In this document: one piece after another, positions 55,033 through 63,073 of the stretch | How the letters are laid out: the number at the start of each line of letters is the position of its first letter | Position numbering within the stretch: position 1 is the first letter of the stretch | From: Parasphingopyxis sp. | Lineage (GTDB): Bacteria > Pseudomonadota > Alphaproteobacteria > Sphingomonadales > Sphingomonadaceae | NCBI RefSeq assembly: GCF_028279465.1 | Contig: NZ_JANQNS010000008.1 | Span: forward strand, 248,001-312,000 | Length of the DNA stretch: 64,000 nucleotides | Direction of reading: 5' to 3' | The notes under the pieces: model-generated | The model's input: the letters and a program-made list of their open reading frames with translations, nothing else | The model's database searches: none | What the model was told of the DNA's origin: nothing | Made by a program: the position numbers and the translations under genes

Positions 55033-55782
55033 ATGACCAAATCACGGGCGGATCAGGCGCTGGTCGAGCGCGGGCTCGTCGAAAGTCGCTCCAAGGCGCA
55101 GGCGCTGATTCTCGCCGGCAAGGTCTTCTCGGGTGAACGCCGCGTCGAGAAAGCGGGCCAGCCGGTCAAGCCGGACCAGCCGCTCGAAGTGCGCGGCCGC
55201 GATCATCCCTGGGTGTCGCGCGGGGGAATCAAGCTCGCCCATGGTCTGGCACATTTCGGTTGGACGGGGGAGGGCGTTGTCGCGCTCGATATCGGGTCGT
55301 CGACCGGCGGCTTTACCGATGTGCTGCTGAGCCAGGGTGCGGTGCGCGTCTACGCCGTCGATTCGGGTACCAATCAGCTCGCCTGGAAGCTGCGCGACGA
55401 TGATCGGGTAATCGTCCATGAGCGCACCAATGCGCGCCATCTGTCGGCCGAGCAGCTTCCCGAGCCGATCGACATGGTGGTCTGCGACGCAAGCTTCATA
55501 TCGCTCGCCAAGGTGCTAGAAACGCCGCTAAAATTTGCGCGGCCCGGCGCTCGCCTAGTGGCGCTGATCAAGCCGCAATTCGAAGCCGGGCGCGGCGAGG
55601 TAGGCAAGGGCGGCGTGGTGCGCGATCCCGCCATTCATGAGCGGGTTTGCAGGGAAGTTTCGGATTGGCTGGAAAGCGCCGGATGGCGCGTCCTGGGTAT
55701 CACGCCAAGTCCCATTACGGGACCGCAGGGCAATGTCGAATTCCTTGTGGGTGCGGAACGGTTGGAAAGCACGGGCCGTTGA
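55033..55782 (+). CDS. tlyA: TlyA-family rRNA 2'-O-methyltransferase
   Basis: A 249-residue protein with an N-terminal S4 RNA-binding domain (ADQALVERGLVESRSKAQAL) and a Rossmann-type methyltransferase with the SAM loop LDIGSSTGGFTDVLL near residue 79. Members methylate ribose at C1409 of 16S and C1920 of 23S rRNA in mycobacteria, and loss gives capreomycin resistance; some are called haemolysins. The K-D-K-E style catalytic residues appear as K in GGIKLAHG and DASF/K in VALIKPQFEAG. It starts 69 bases after the structured repeat. Confidence 0.88.
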   Translation: MTKSRADQALVERGLVESRSKAQALILAGKVFSGERRVEKAGQPVKPDQPLEVRGRDHPWVSRGGIKLAHGLAHFGWTGEGVVALDIGSSTGGFTDVLLSQGAVRVYAVDSGTNQLAWKLRDDDRVIVHERTNARHLSAEQLPEPIDMVVCDASFISLAKVLETPLKFARPGARLVALIKPQFEAGRGEVGKGGVVRDPAIHERVCREVSDWLESAGWRVLGITPSPITGPQGNVEFLVGAERLESTGR

Positions 55783-55822
55783 CGCTAACGAAGAAACGAA
55801 AGCCGTAATCGGGAGTCGCAAT

Positions 55823-56368
55823 ATGGTCGGCATCGCCACCAAAGGGCAGCTGCGAATGTCATTCCTGCGCTGGGCGCTGGTGCTGGTGCCGTTGATCGTG
55901 CTGGCGGGATCGCTGGCCGGCGCGCTGTCCGGTTCGGGCCAGACGAGTTGGTATGAGGCGCTCGAAAAGCCGCCCTTCCAGCCGCCATCCTATCTGTTCG
56001 GCATTGTCTGGCCGATTCTCTACGCGCTGATGGCATTCGCTTTGGTGATGGTAATCCAGGCGCGCGGATCGCGCTTGCGCGGCCTCGCCATCGGGCTCTT
56101 CATTGGCCAACTGATCGTCAATCTGCTCTGGTCGCCGATCTTCTTCGGCATGCATCAGGTGAGCTTCGCCTTCTGGTGGATTCTGCTCATGCTGGTTCTG
56201 GCTGTGGCGACGACCCTGGTTTTCTGGCGCATCCGCAAGCTCGCGGCGGGGCTGATGCTGCCTTACATCGCCTGGATATGTTTCGCCGCGGCGCTCAATT
56301 TCGAGATTGACCGGATGAACCCCGATGCGGAAACCCTTGTCGTGGGCGAAACGAGCACCCAGATATAG
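55823..56368 (+). CDS. tspO: TspO/MBR family membrane protein
   Basis: A 181-residue five-helix protein of the TspO family, which binds porphyrins and sterols. The signature WYEALEKPPFQPPSYLFG lies near residue 45, and PYIAWICFAAALNFEI near the end keeps the conserved W and ALN core. In Rhodobacter TspO tunes porphyrin and photosynthesis gene expression; the same role here is inference. Start 55823 has GGGAG 7 bases upstream. A longer frame runs back through the tlyA gene. Confidence 0.9.
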   Translation: MVGIATKGQLRMSFLRWALVLVPLIVLAGSLAGALSGSGQTSWYEALEKPPFQPPSYLFGIVWPILYALMAFALVMVIQARGSRLRGLAIGLFIGQLIVNLLWSPIFFGMHQVSFAFWWILLMLVLAVATTLVFWRIRKLAAGLMLPYIAWICFAAALNFEIDRMNPDAETLVVGETSTQI

Positions 56369-56403
56369 CTGTATTGCACCATTAACGCACCCGGGAAGAG
56401 ACT

Positions 56404-56706
56404 ATGCAGACCGAAAACAAGCTGATCGAAGATTTCGTGAAAATGGTGAACAGTGCCGCCGGAACGCTGGCCGGTGTCGGGCGAGAGGCGGAAGCTTCGA
56501 TGCGCGAAAAGGCCAAGGATTTCGTCGGCGGCATGGATTTTGTGAGCCGGGAAGAGTTCGAGGCGGTGAAGGAAATGGCGGCCGCGGCGCGCGACGAAGC
56601 GGACGCTCTGAAAGCCCGGCTCGACGCGCTCGAAGCTGGCAATACCAGTACGAAGCGCAAGGCATCTGCCTCAAAAACAACGAAAAAGGCCAGCGATTCT
56701 AAATAG
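56404..56706 (+). CDS. UbiK/BMFP family accessory protein
   Basis: The 100-residue protein begins MQTENKLIEDFVKMVNSAAG and contains a long coiled-coil segment (SREEFEAVKEMAAAARDEAD, then ALKARLDALEAG) like the membrane-fusing BMFP/UbiK family (YqiC). UbiK is an accessory factor for ubiquinone synthesis that binds lipids. A Lys/Ser-rich C-terminal tail (KASASKTTKKASDSK) is extra. It follows tspO by 35 bases. Confidence 0.82.
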   Translation: MQTENKLIEDFVKMVNSAAGTLAGVGREAEASMREKAKDFVGGMDFVSREEFEAVKEMAAAARDEADALKARLDALEAGNTSTKRKASASKTTKKASDSK

Positions 56707-56822
56707 AAAGCGGGGGCGGCGAGTCGCGCGCTCGTCCACAGTTTTCTGGCTGGCTCGCTTGCAGGATAGCGGCTGATTCTTCACCTCCGGGCCATGGCAC
56801 ATGGTCGGGAATCGGGCGCAGG

Positions 56823-57332
56823 ATGAACCTCGAAGATTATAGCGAAGGATCGCTGGCAAGCGCACCCCTCGATATTCTCGAGGAGTATTTTTCCGCGCAT
56901 GACTGGCAGTCCGAACGCAATGGCGACGAGGAAATCGTCGCCGCGGTCAAGGGCAGCTGGACGCAATATGAGCTGCGCGCGGTCTGGCGGTCCGAAGATC
57001 GCGTGCTCCAGTTTCTCGCGCTGCCCGATATCCGTGTTCCCGAAGAAAAGCGGCAGCTCGTCTATGAGACATTCGGCCTGATCAATGAACAGCTCTGGCT
57101 CGGCCATTTCGAGCTTTGGGCGGCGTCCGGCATGATCCTGTTCCGCCATGCGGCCTTGCTCGATACGTCGAGTCAAGCAGGGCTGACGCTCGAACAGGCC
57201 GAAACGCTGATCGAGGCGGCGCTCGACGAATGCGAGCGCTTCTATCCCGTTTTCCAGTTCGTGCTCTGGGGCGACAAGACGCCCGAAGAGGCGCTCGAAG
57301 CCGCGCTCGTCGATACCGCGGGCGAGGCCTGA
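56823..57332 (+). CDS. YbjN-domain protein
   Basis: The 169-residue protein has the YbjN fold, an alpha/beta sandwich related to type III secretion chaperones. Family-like parts are SAPLDILEEYFSAHDWQSER near the start, ELWAASGMILFRHAALL in the middle and ERFYPVFQFVLWGDKTPEEA near the end. The role in E. coli is loosely linked to motility and stress; no target is known. It precedes proC by 4 bases and probably shares its transcript. Confidence 0.85.
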   Translation: MNLEDYSEGSLASAPLDILEEYFSAHDWQSERNGDEEIVAAVKGSWTQYELRAVWRSEDRVLQFLALPDIRVPEEKRQLVYETFGLINEQLWLGHFELWAASGMILFRHAALLDTSSQAGLTLEQAETLIEAALDECERFYPVFQFVLWGDKTPEEALEAALVDTAGEA

Positions 57333-57336
57333 CGCG

Positions 57337-58143
57337 ATGGCCGGGCGCCCGGTCTGGCTAATCGGTTGCGGTAATATGGCCGGCGCGATGCTGACCGGCT
57401 GGCTGGCCGCCGGAGAAAACCCCAAGCGATTCCACGTGATCGATCCGGCAGGCCCCGATCTGCCCGATGGTGTCGAACTCGTCGCCGCGCCGCCGGCCGA
57501 GGGTTTCGGGGATACGATGGTCCAGCTGGGCTTCAAGCCGCATATGCTGGCCGATATCGCGCCGGGCTTGCGGCCATCGATCGGCGCAGAGACCATCCTG
57601 CTGTCGATCCTTGCGGGCGTTGAACTGGAGACACTGCGCGCGGCCTTTCCGGTAGCGGGTCAAATTGTGCGAATCATGCCCAACACGCCGGTCGCGCTCG
57701 GCAAGGGCGCGGTGGGTCTGCTTGCCGAGGATCGCGCCGATCCGCGCGCCCGGAGCGTCGCCGAACTAATGGCTATGCTCGGGCTTGCTGAGTGGATCGC
57801 GGACGAAGCGCTGTTCGACGTCGTGACCGCTCTGTCGGGCAGCGGTCCGGCCTTTCTGTTCCGCTTTATCGATGGGCTGGCCCAAGGCGGCGCCTCGCTT
57901 GGGTTGGACGCGGATATCGCAAAGCGGCTGGCGATTGCGACCGTGCAAGGTGCAGCGGAGCTGGCGGCGACATCGGACGAGGATCCCGGCCGCTTGGCGG
58001 ATCGCGTCGCCAGCCCGGGTGGATCGACGCGCAAGGGTCTCGATATTCTCGACGATGGCGATGCGCTGGCGGACTTGCTCGCGCGCACGCTCGACGCGGC
58101 GACCCGGCGCAATCGCGAGATGGCGGAAGAGGCGAAGCGCTAG
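57337..58143 (+). CDS. proC: Pyrroline-5-carboxylate reductase
   Basis: The 268-residue enzyme performs the last step of proline synthesis. The N-terminal Rossmann motif is LIGCGNMAGAML, then RIMPNTPVALGKG, and the C-terminal dimer domain has VTALSGSGPAFLFRFIDGLA and the signature DRVASPGGSTRKGLD. It is the biosynthetic partner of putA in this window, though about 50 kb away. The start overlaps nothing and follows the ybjN-like stop by 4 bases. Confidence 0.95.
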   Translation: MAGRPVWLIGCGNMAGAMLTGWLAAGENPKRFHVIDPAGPDLPDGVELVAAPPAEGFGDTMVQLGFKPHMLADIAPGLRPSIGAETILLSILAGVELETLRAAFPVAGQIVRIMPNTPVALGKGAVGLLAEDRADPRARSVAELMAMLGLAEWIADEALFDVVTALSGSGPAFLFRFIDGLAQGGASLGLDADIAKRLAIATVQGAAELAATSDEDPGRLADRVASPGGSTRKGLDILDDGDALADLLARTLDAATRRNREMAEEAKR

Positions 58144-58152
58144 GCCCTGACC

Positions 58153-58662
58153 CTAGCCGCCGCGGCGCGAGAGATCGGCCGCCCGGTCCCGCATATCCTC
58201 GGTCAGCAGCTGTTCCAGCACCGCCCAGAACCCCGTCACCGCGCCCGGTCCGGCATCGCGATAGGCGGCAATCATCTTTTCGCGAAAGGCCGCGAAGAGC
58301 TCGCCTTCCAGCGCTTCGCCCGACGGCGTCAGCCGGATCAGCACCTGCCGCCGGTCGCGCTGGCCCTTGTGCCGCGAGATAAGTCCGCGCGTCTCGAGAT
58401 CGCCGAGCGTCCGGCCAAGCGATTGCTTCGTAACGCCGAGCAATGTCATCAATTCGCCGACGGCCAGGCCGGGCTTGCGCGCGATAAAATACAGTGCGCG
58501 GTGATGGGCGCGCCCGAGTTCGTGGGCGGCGAGAATATCGTCGCCGCTGCGCATCAACTCGGCATGGCCGAAAAAGAGCAGCTCGATCCCGCGCCGTATC
58601 TCGGCTTCGCGCAGAAAGAGCGGGGAGGCGGCGGACGAAGGGTTGCGCGGATCGGATGCCAT
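58153..58662 (-). CDS. MarR-family transcriptional regulator
   Basis: The 169-residue protein has the winged-helix core: LAVGELMTLLGVTKQSLGRTLGDLETRGLI (helix-turn-helix) and the wing RDRRQVLIRLTPSGEALEGE. The first 30 residues are a variable tail. MarR proteins usually repress their own and neighbouring genes and release on binding phenolic or other ligands. It is divergent from ilvE with only 71 bases between, so it may regulate ilvE. The start at 58662 avoids a poor upstream leader. Confidence 0.88.
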   Translation of the reverse strand: MASDPRNPSSAASPLFLREAEIRRGIELLFFGHAELMRSGDDILAAHELGRAHHRALYFIARKPGLAVGELMTLLGVTKQSLGRTLGDLETRGLISRHKGQRDRRQVLIRLTPSGEALEGELFAAFREKMIAAYRDAGPGAVTGFWAVLEQLLTEDMRDRAADLSRRGG

Positions 58663-58733
58663 ATTGACCCGTTTTGGCAGCGCGCCTAACCGGGTGCAAT
58701 ATCCAGCTGACACCGATCCAAGAGGCAATTTCG

Positions 58734-59618
58734 ATGGCCGAACCCCAACCCTATGACGACCGCGACGGCAAGATCTGGCTCGACGGCCAGCTCGTCGATT
58801 GGCGCGGCGCGAACGTCCATATCCTGACCCATGCGATGCACTATGCGTCGTCCGTTTTCGAAGGCCAGCGCGCCTATGGCGGCGAAATTTTCGAACTCAC
58901 CCGGCACAGCGAGCGGCTCCACACGTCCGCTAAAATTCTCGGCATGCCGATGCCCTACAGCGTCGAAGAGATCGACCAGGCCTGCCGCGATGTGCTCGCC
59001 GCCAACAATCTGGTCGACGCCTATGTGCGGCCGGTGGCCTGGCGCGGGCCCGAGCAGATGGGCGTCGCGGCGCAGGCGACGAAAACGCATGTCGCCGTCG
59101 CGGCCTGGGAATGGGGCGATTATTTTCAAAACAAGGAACGCGGCATCCGCCTAGACATAGCGCCCTGGCGGCGACCTGCGCCCTATACCGCGCCCGTTCA
59201 TGCCAAGGCGGCCGGGCTCTATATGATCTGCACCATGTCCAAGCATCATGCATCCGATCGCGGCTATGACGATGCGCTGATGATGGACTGGCGCGGACAG
59301 GTGGCCGAAGCGACCGGGGCCAATGCCTTTTTCATCCAGGACGGTATCATTCATACACCGACACCCGATTGTTTCCTCAACGGCATCACGCGGCAGACCG
59401 TGATGGGCCTTGCCAAGAAGCGCGGGATTAAGGTCGTCGAGCGTGATATCTGGCCCGAGGAGCTGGAAAGCTTCGAACAATTCTTCCTAACCGGCAGCGC
59501 CGCCGAGGTGACGCCCGTGCGCGAAGCCGGCCCGTGGAATTTCGAGGTGGGCGAAATGACGCTCGACCTGATGAACGATTATTCGAAACTGGTGCGGGGG
59601 CAGCTCAGTAACAGCTAG
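58734..59618 (+). CDS. ilvE: Branched-chain amino acid aminotransferase
   Basis: A 294-residue PLP enzyme of fold type IV that transfers amino groups to make valine, leucine and isoleucine. The PLP Lys158 is in PVHAKAAGLYM, the phosphate-binding LNGITRQTVMGLA is near residue 220, and HAMHYASSVFEGQRAYGG is the BCAT-type opening. Start 58734 has AGAGG 9 bases upstream. D-amino acid aminotransferases share the fold, but the opening motif favours IlvE. Confidence 0.93.
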   Translation: MAEPQPYDDRDGKIWLDGQLVDWRGANVHILTHAMHYASSVFEGQRAYGGEIFELTRHSERLHTSAKILGMPMPYSVEEIDQACRDVLAANNLVDAYVRPVAWRGPEQMGVAAQATKTHVAVAAWEWGDYFQNKERGIRLDIAPWRRPAPYTAPVHAKAAGLYMICTMSKHHASDRGYDDALMMDWRGQVAEATGANAFFIQDGIIHTPTPDCFLNGITRQTVMGLAKKRGIKVVERDIWPEELESFEQFFLTGSAAEVTPVREAGPWNFEVGEMTLDLMNDYSKLVRGQLSNS

Positions 59619-59685
59619 TCGCGGCTGGTTTAGCGCTCCGCTGCCGATTTGGAGCGGACACTATGCCCTCCCAGCAAAAAGCCCG

Positions 59686-60564
59686 TTACAGCCGGAATTT
59701 CTCGCCGATCAGCTCTTCCGACACCTCCCAGAGTCTTCTGGCCGCCGCCGGATCCTTTGCGGATGCATCGCGTTCGGCTGGCCCGACCTTGCCACGCAGC
59801 TCCTTAAATCCCTGCGGGCCATAATAGTCGCCGCCCTTCACATTGGGAGACAAGGCCGCATGGAGTGCGGGCTGTGCCGCCGATGCGTTGCTGTGGGTTA
59901 TCAAGGGGGCGATGATTTTCATCAAATAATATTGCATGCGCGACATGTCGTCGAACAGACCACTGTCCGATCCACCCGGATGAACCGACAACGAGAGAAT
60001 TTCCCGGCCCGCCGCCCGCAATTTTTTATCGAGTTCGTCACCGAATAACAGGCAGGCCAGCTTCGACTGGCTGTAGGCGGCCACGCCTTCGACATGTTCG
60101 CAGTGGATGTCGTCGAAGTGAATCTTCGCGCCTCTGTGCGCTACGCTGCTCAGCGAAACGATGCGCGATTCCCGCATGTCGGGCATCATGTCTAGCAGCA
60201 GCGATGTCAGCAACATGTGTCCCAGATGATTGGTCATCAATTGCAGTTCGTACCCGTTACCCGCTTTCCGGCCGGAATAATCCAGAACCCCGGCATTGTT
60301 GATCAGCACGTCCAGATGATCGAATTGCTCGCGAAAAGCGGCCGCAAAACTGCGCACTGAGTCGAAATCGCTGAGATCCAACAACAGCAGCGTAAACTGT
60401 CCGTCGGGCACGCGTTTTTTCATGTCCGCCATGGCGGTCTGGCCCTTGGCCTCGCTGCGGCAGGCGAGCACGGTATGATAGCCTGCCTTCGCCATCCCGA
60501 TGGCGGTTTCAAATCCGATACCGTTATTGGCCCCGGTGACGATGGCGATTCTCGGTTCACGCAT
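59686..60564 (-). CDS. Short-chain dehydrogenase/reductase (retinol dehydrogenase-like)
   Basis: The 292-residue protein has the SDR cofactor motif VTGANNGIGFETA at about residues 9-21 and ACRSEAKG after it, which favours NADP. NNAGVL, the catalytic Ser region VSLSSVAHRG and Tyr-Lys in YSQSKLACLLF follow. The form is that of the retinol/WW-oxidoreductase SDR branch. It overlaps the TetR stop region by 8 bases (TetR is upstream), so the two are co-expressed. The substrate is unknown. Confidence 0.88.
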   Translation of the reverse strand: MREPRIAIVTGANNGIGFETAIGMAKAGYHTVLACRSEAKGQTAMADMKKRVPDGQFTLLLLDLSDFDSVRSFAAAFREQFDHLDVLINNAGVLDYSGRKAGNGYELQLMTNHLGHMLLTSLLLDMMPDMRESRIVSLSSVAHRGAKIHFDDIHCEHVEGVAAYSQSKLACLLFGDELDKKLRAAGREILSLSVHPGGSDSGLFDDMSRMQYYLMKIIAPLITHSNASAAQPALHAALSPNVKGGDYYGPQGFKELRGKVGPAERDASAKDPAAARRLWEVSEELIGEKFRL

Positions 60565-61249
60565 GATTGGCCTGTTCCTGTCGTTCAAGCTGGAGGAAGG
60601 AACAGGCAAGCGACAGCGCCCGTTCGGCGAATTTCTTGTTCGAAAGTCTGGATAGTTGCGACTTCTGCACATGGGGATCGAACCGGGCGCGTAGCAACGC
60701 GATTAGCAGATCGAGCACATAGCCGCAGGCAAAAGCCGGATCGGGGTGGCCGATTTCCCGTCGCCGGGCGAGCAGCAGCGCCTTGAGCTGCTTGTTGGCC
60801 TTGCGCTGCATTTGCGGGAAATGGTCGCCCAAAGAGGGGTCTAGCCGGACAGCCTCCAGCGCGGCCGTCTTGAAGCCAGGGCGTGTCTTGTTGTTGATGA
60901 TCGAGAATTCAATGAATTCATGCAGGATATCCGCGATCCCCGCGCCGTTCCACCGCGCCGGATCCATCGCTTCGCGCATGGTCAGTTCAAACTCGCGGGT
61001 CATCCGGTCGAACAGGGCAAGGGCGATCGCCTTTTTATCCCTGAAATGATGATAGACCGAACCGATCGAGCATTTCGCCTGCTTGGCGACATCCTGCACG
61101 GACGTGGCGTCATAGCCTTGCTCGAAAAACAGGGTTTCCGCCGCATCGAGGACGCGATTCTGGGTCTTGTGCGCCCGGTCCTGCTGACCTTCGCGGCGCC
61201 AATGCAGTTCCGATTGCCAGGGGTTTTTGCCCATGATTCCGTGTCTCAT
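60557..61249 (-). CDS. TetR/AcrR-family transcriptional regulator
   Basis: The 230-residue protein has the TetR helix-turn-helix: RVLDAAETLFFEQGYDATSV followed by QDVAKQAKCSIGSVYHHFRDK at about residues 50-70. The C-terminal ligand domain is helical and variable. It is first in a two-gene operon with the SDR and divergent from a membrane protein gene. The 86 bases between hold a strikingly symmetric region that would suit a dimer. A start at 61234 is also possible; 61249 is kept because the frame is open there. Confidence 0.9.
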   Translation of the reverse strand: MRHGIMGKNPWQSELHWRREGQQDRAHKTQNRVLDAAETLFFEQGYDATSVQDVAKQAKCSIGSVYHHFRDKKAIALALFDRMTREFELTMREAMDPARWNGAGIADILHEFIEFSIINNKTRPGFKTAALEAVRLDPSLGDHFPQMQRKANKQLKALLLARRREIGHPDPAFACGYVLDLLIALLRARFDPHVQKSQLSRLSNKKFAERALSLACSFLQLERQEQANHA

Positions 61250-61323
61250 AAAATAGAATATATGTTCAGTTTATTGACAGAGCATGTGTGTCATGTCAAC
61301 TATTAGAACGCTGATTCTATTTT
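61250..61323. promoter_or_regulatory. Symmetric 74-base operator/promoter region of tetR
   Basis: Three pairs of inverted words are nested with equal spacing on both sides: AAAATAGAAT/ATTCTATTTT, GTTC/GAAC and TTGACA/TGTCAA around a 14-base core. The inner pair reads TTGACA on each strand, a -35 consensus facing both ways. This fits divergent promoters repressed by TetR. The -10 boxes are not clear. Confidence 0.6.
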
Positions 61324-61335
61324 TGGAGATTCGAT

Positions 61336-61761
61336 ATGGCGCTGCTCTCAACGGCCATGCGGTATTTTCTGCTTCTATCTGCCCTGTTCATGCTGGGCTG
61401 GGGCTTACTGGGCCTGCTGGAATACGCGGGGTTCGTCTTGCTGGATCTCAAAAATCCTGATTTCCTACCGGCCACGCAACTGGTGCATTTCATCATCATC
61501 TTTGTTTCCGGCGCGGTCTATCTGACCGGCTATTTTACGAGATGGTCGGGGACCCCCATCGCCATGGCTGTGATTTTCGGCATGCTCGCGATGATGTGTA
61601 CAATCCAGACGTTCGATATGATGACGAATGACGGACGCTATGCCGCCTATGGCAGGGAAATAGTGATGTATATTGTATTCACAATTTTTCTGTTCCGGTC
61701 GAACGCGATGCAGGAGCATTTCGGTAGACCCTCTCCGGCGCGCATGGCTGGAGACGTCTGA
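61336..61761 (+). CDS. Four-helix membrane protein, unrecognised
   Basis: The 141-residue protein has four hydrophobic segments: LLLSALFMLGWGLLGLLEYA, LVHFIIIFVSGAVYLTGYF, PIAMAVIFGMLAMMCTIQ and IVMYIVFTIFLFRS. I do not recognise the family. It is divergent from the tetR-SDR operon and shares the symmetric region with it, so it is a likely TetR target. GGAG lies 7 bases before the ATG. Confidence 0.65.
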   Translation: MALLSTAMRYFLLLSALFMLGWGLLGLLEYAGFVLLDLKNPDFLPATQLVHFIIIFVSGAVYLTGYFTRWSGTPIAMAVIFGMLAMMCTIQTFDMMTNDGRYAAYGREIVMYIVFTIFLFRSNAMQEHFGRPSPARMAGDV

Positions 61762-61807
61762 CATGGCAGCGAAAGTAAGGCGTTTGCGTTAATGCCGACC
61801 TTTCTCT

Positions 61808-62590
61808 CTAGGTCCCCGCATTGCTCACCGAACGCCGGAACAGGTGCCATGTCGCATGCCCGAGTACCGGTAGTACTACCAGCAACCCGAGAAACGCTGG
61901 CAGCATGGCGATGAACAGCGTGATCGCGATGATGAAGGCCCAGGCCAGCATCACGACCGTGTTCGAGCGCACAACGGCAAGGCTTACAATGATGGCGGTG
62001 ATGAAATCGACATCGCGATCGACGAGCATCGGCAGGCTGATTACCGTGATCGAGTAGAAGGCGAGGGCCATCAGGCCGCCCACGGCGCTGCCGACGATCA
62101 GCATCGCGATGCCCGCGCTCGTCTGGAACAGTTCCCAGGATTCCGAAGCGAGGCCGGATTCGGCCAGGAAGATCGCGAATATGCCGTGCGCGACCATCAG
62201 CCAGAATCCGAAAGCGACGAAAACGATCACGCCCATGCTCGTGATCTGATCGCCGCCGCGTCCGCGCAGCGCGCCAAGGATCGCGGGCCAGCGCATCGGC
62301 ATGCCGGCCTCGCGCCGGCGGCTGACCTCATAAAGTCCGACCGCGATGAACGGTGCGAGAATAGGAAAGCCGGCGGCCGCGGGCACCAGCCAGGCGATCT
62401 CGCCGCGAGTGAACAGCGCGAAATAGAGAAACAGCCCGGCCGCCACATAGATGGACGCGAAAAACAGGCCGAATGCCGGATGGGCTTTGAAATCGCCCCA
62501 TCCCGCCGCAATCGCCGTACGCAGATCGGCGATGGTCAGGTCTTTCGCGACCCGTGCCGGGGCGACCTGGGCTTCTTCGACTTTAGCCAT
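61808..62590 (-). CDS. DUF2189 inner-membrane protein
   Basis: The 260-residue protein has six predicted helices. The DUF2189 marks include the first-loop region TIADLRTAIAAGWGDFKAHP, MLVDRDVDFITAIIVSL and the final LVVLPVLGHATWHLFRRSV. This family occurs beside cytochrome oxidase genes in other proteobacteria, but none is here. The start at 62590 has GGGAGG 8 bases upstream. Function unknown. Confidence 0.8.
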   Translation of the reverse strand: MAKVEEAQVAPARVAKDLTIADLRTAIAAGWGDFKAHPAFGLFFASIYVAAGLFLYFALFTRGEIAWLVPAAAGFPILAPFIAVGLYEVSRRREAGMPMRWPAILGALRGRGGDQITSMGVIVFVAFGFWLMVAHGIFAIFLAESGLASESWELFQTSAGIAMLIVGSAVGGLMALAFYSITVISLPMLVDRDVDFITAIIVSLAVVRSNTVVMLAWAFIIAITLFIAMLPAFLGLLVVLPVLGHATWHLFRRSVSNAGT

Positions 62591-62729
62591 GGCATTTCCC
62601 TCCCACTGGAAACACGGGCTGAAAATGCAACAAGTCGGGCGCGGCATCAAGGTTTGCGCTCGGATTGACCGCAGGACGAGCCTGGTACGAACATTGCAAA
62701 CTGACTGCCCGTCAATGTGCGATCTTGTG

Positions 62730-62836
62730 CCCTCCCCCTTGATGGGGGAGGGTTGGGAGGGGGTGACCCATCCGCAAAGGATTTCGCTAGCCGATAGATC
62801 ACCCCACCCCTAACCCCTCCCCATCAAGGGGAGGGG
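62730..62836. repeat. Inverted pair of GC-rich hairpins
   Basis: CCCTCCCCC-TTGAT-GGGGGAGGG (62730-62752) and CCCCTCCCC-ATCAA-GGGGAGGGG (62814-62836) are 9-bp hairpins on opposite strands with the same loop. The T-A pair sits at a different step in each, with pairing kept, and TTGGGAGGGGGTGA / TCACCCCACCCCTAA form matching inner flanks. This is typical of short dispersed intergenic repeats. The rest of the 483-base gap (62591-63073) shows no gene or further structure. Confidence 0.7.
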
Positions 62837-63073
62837 GATCCAGCCTTCCGCCGGTAAAAGTTCAAAAGTTGGAAAATGTCTGCGAGCTTCGAACGGTGGC
62901 CGTGTTACGGCCTCACCGCTCTTTGAAACCTGTCTATCGCTTTCGATGTTGGATGCATTTGCGCAACAAAACGGCACCTGTGGCCCGCGCGCAGTGCCTA
63001 CTTTGTCAACTTTGGTGGGAAAGGCGGGGGGCTTGCTGGGACCGTGTCAACCAGTGTCAATCGGCCAGCCCGC

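Noticed and set aside
59634-59656. Terminator after ilvE
   Set aside because: The 6-bp stem has an 11-base loop and no T run; too weak to call.
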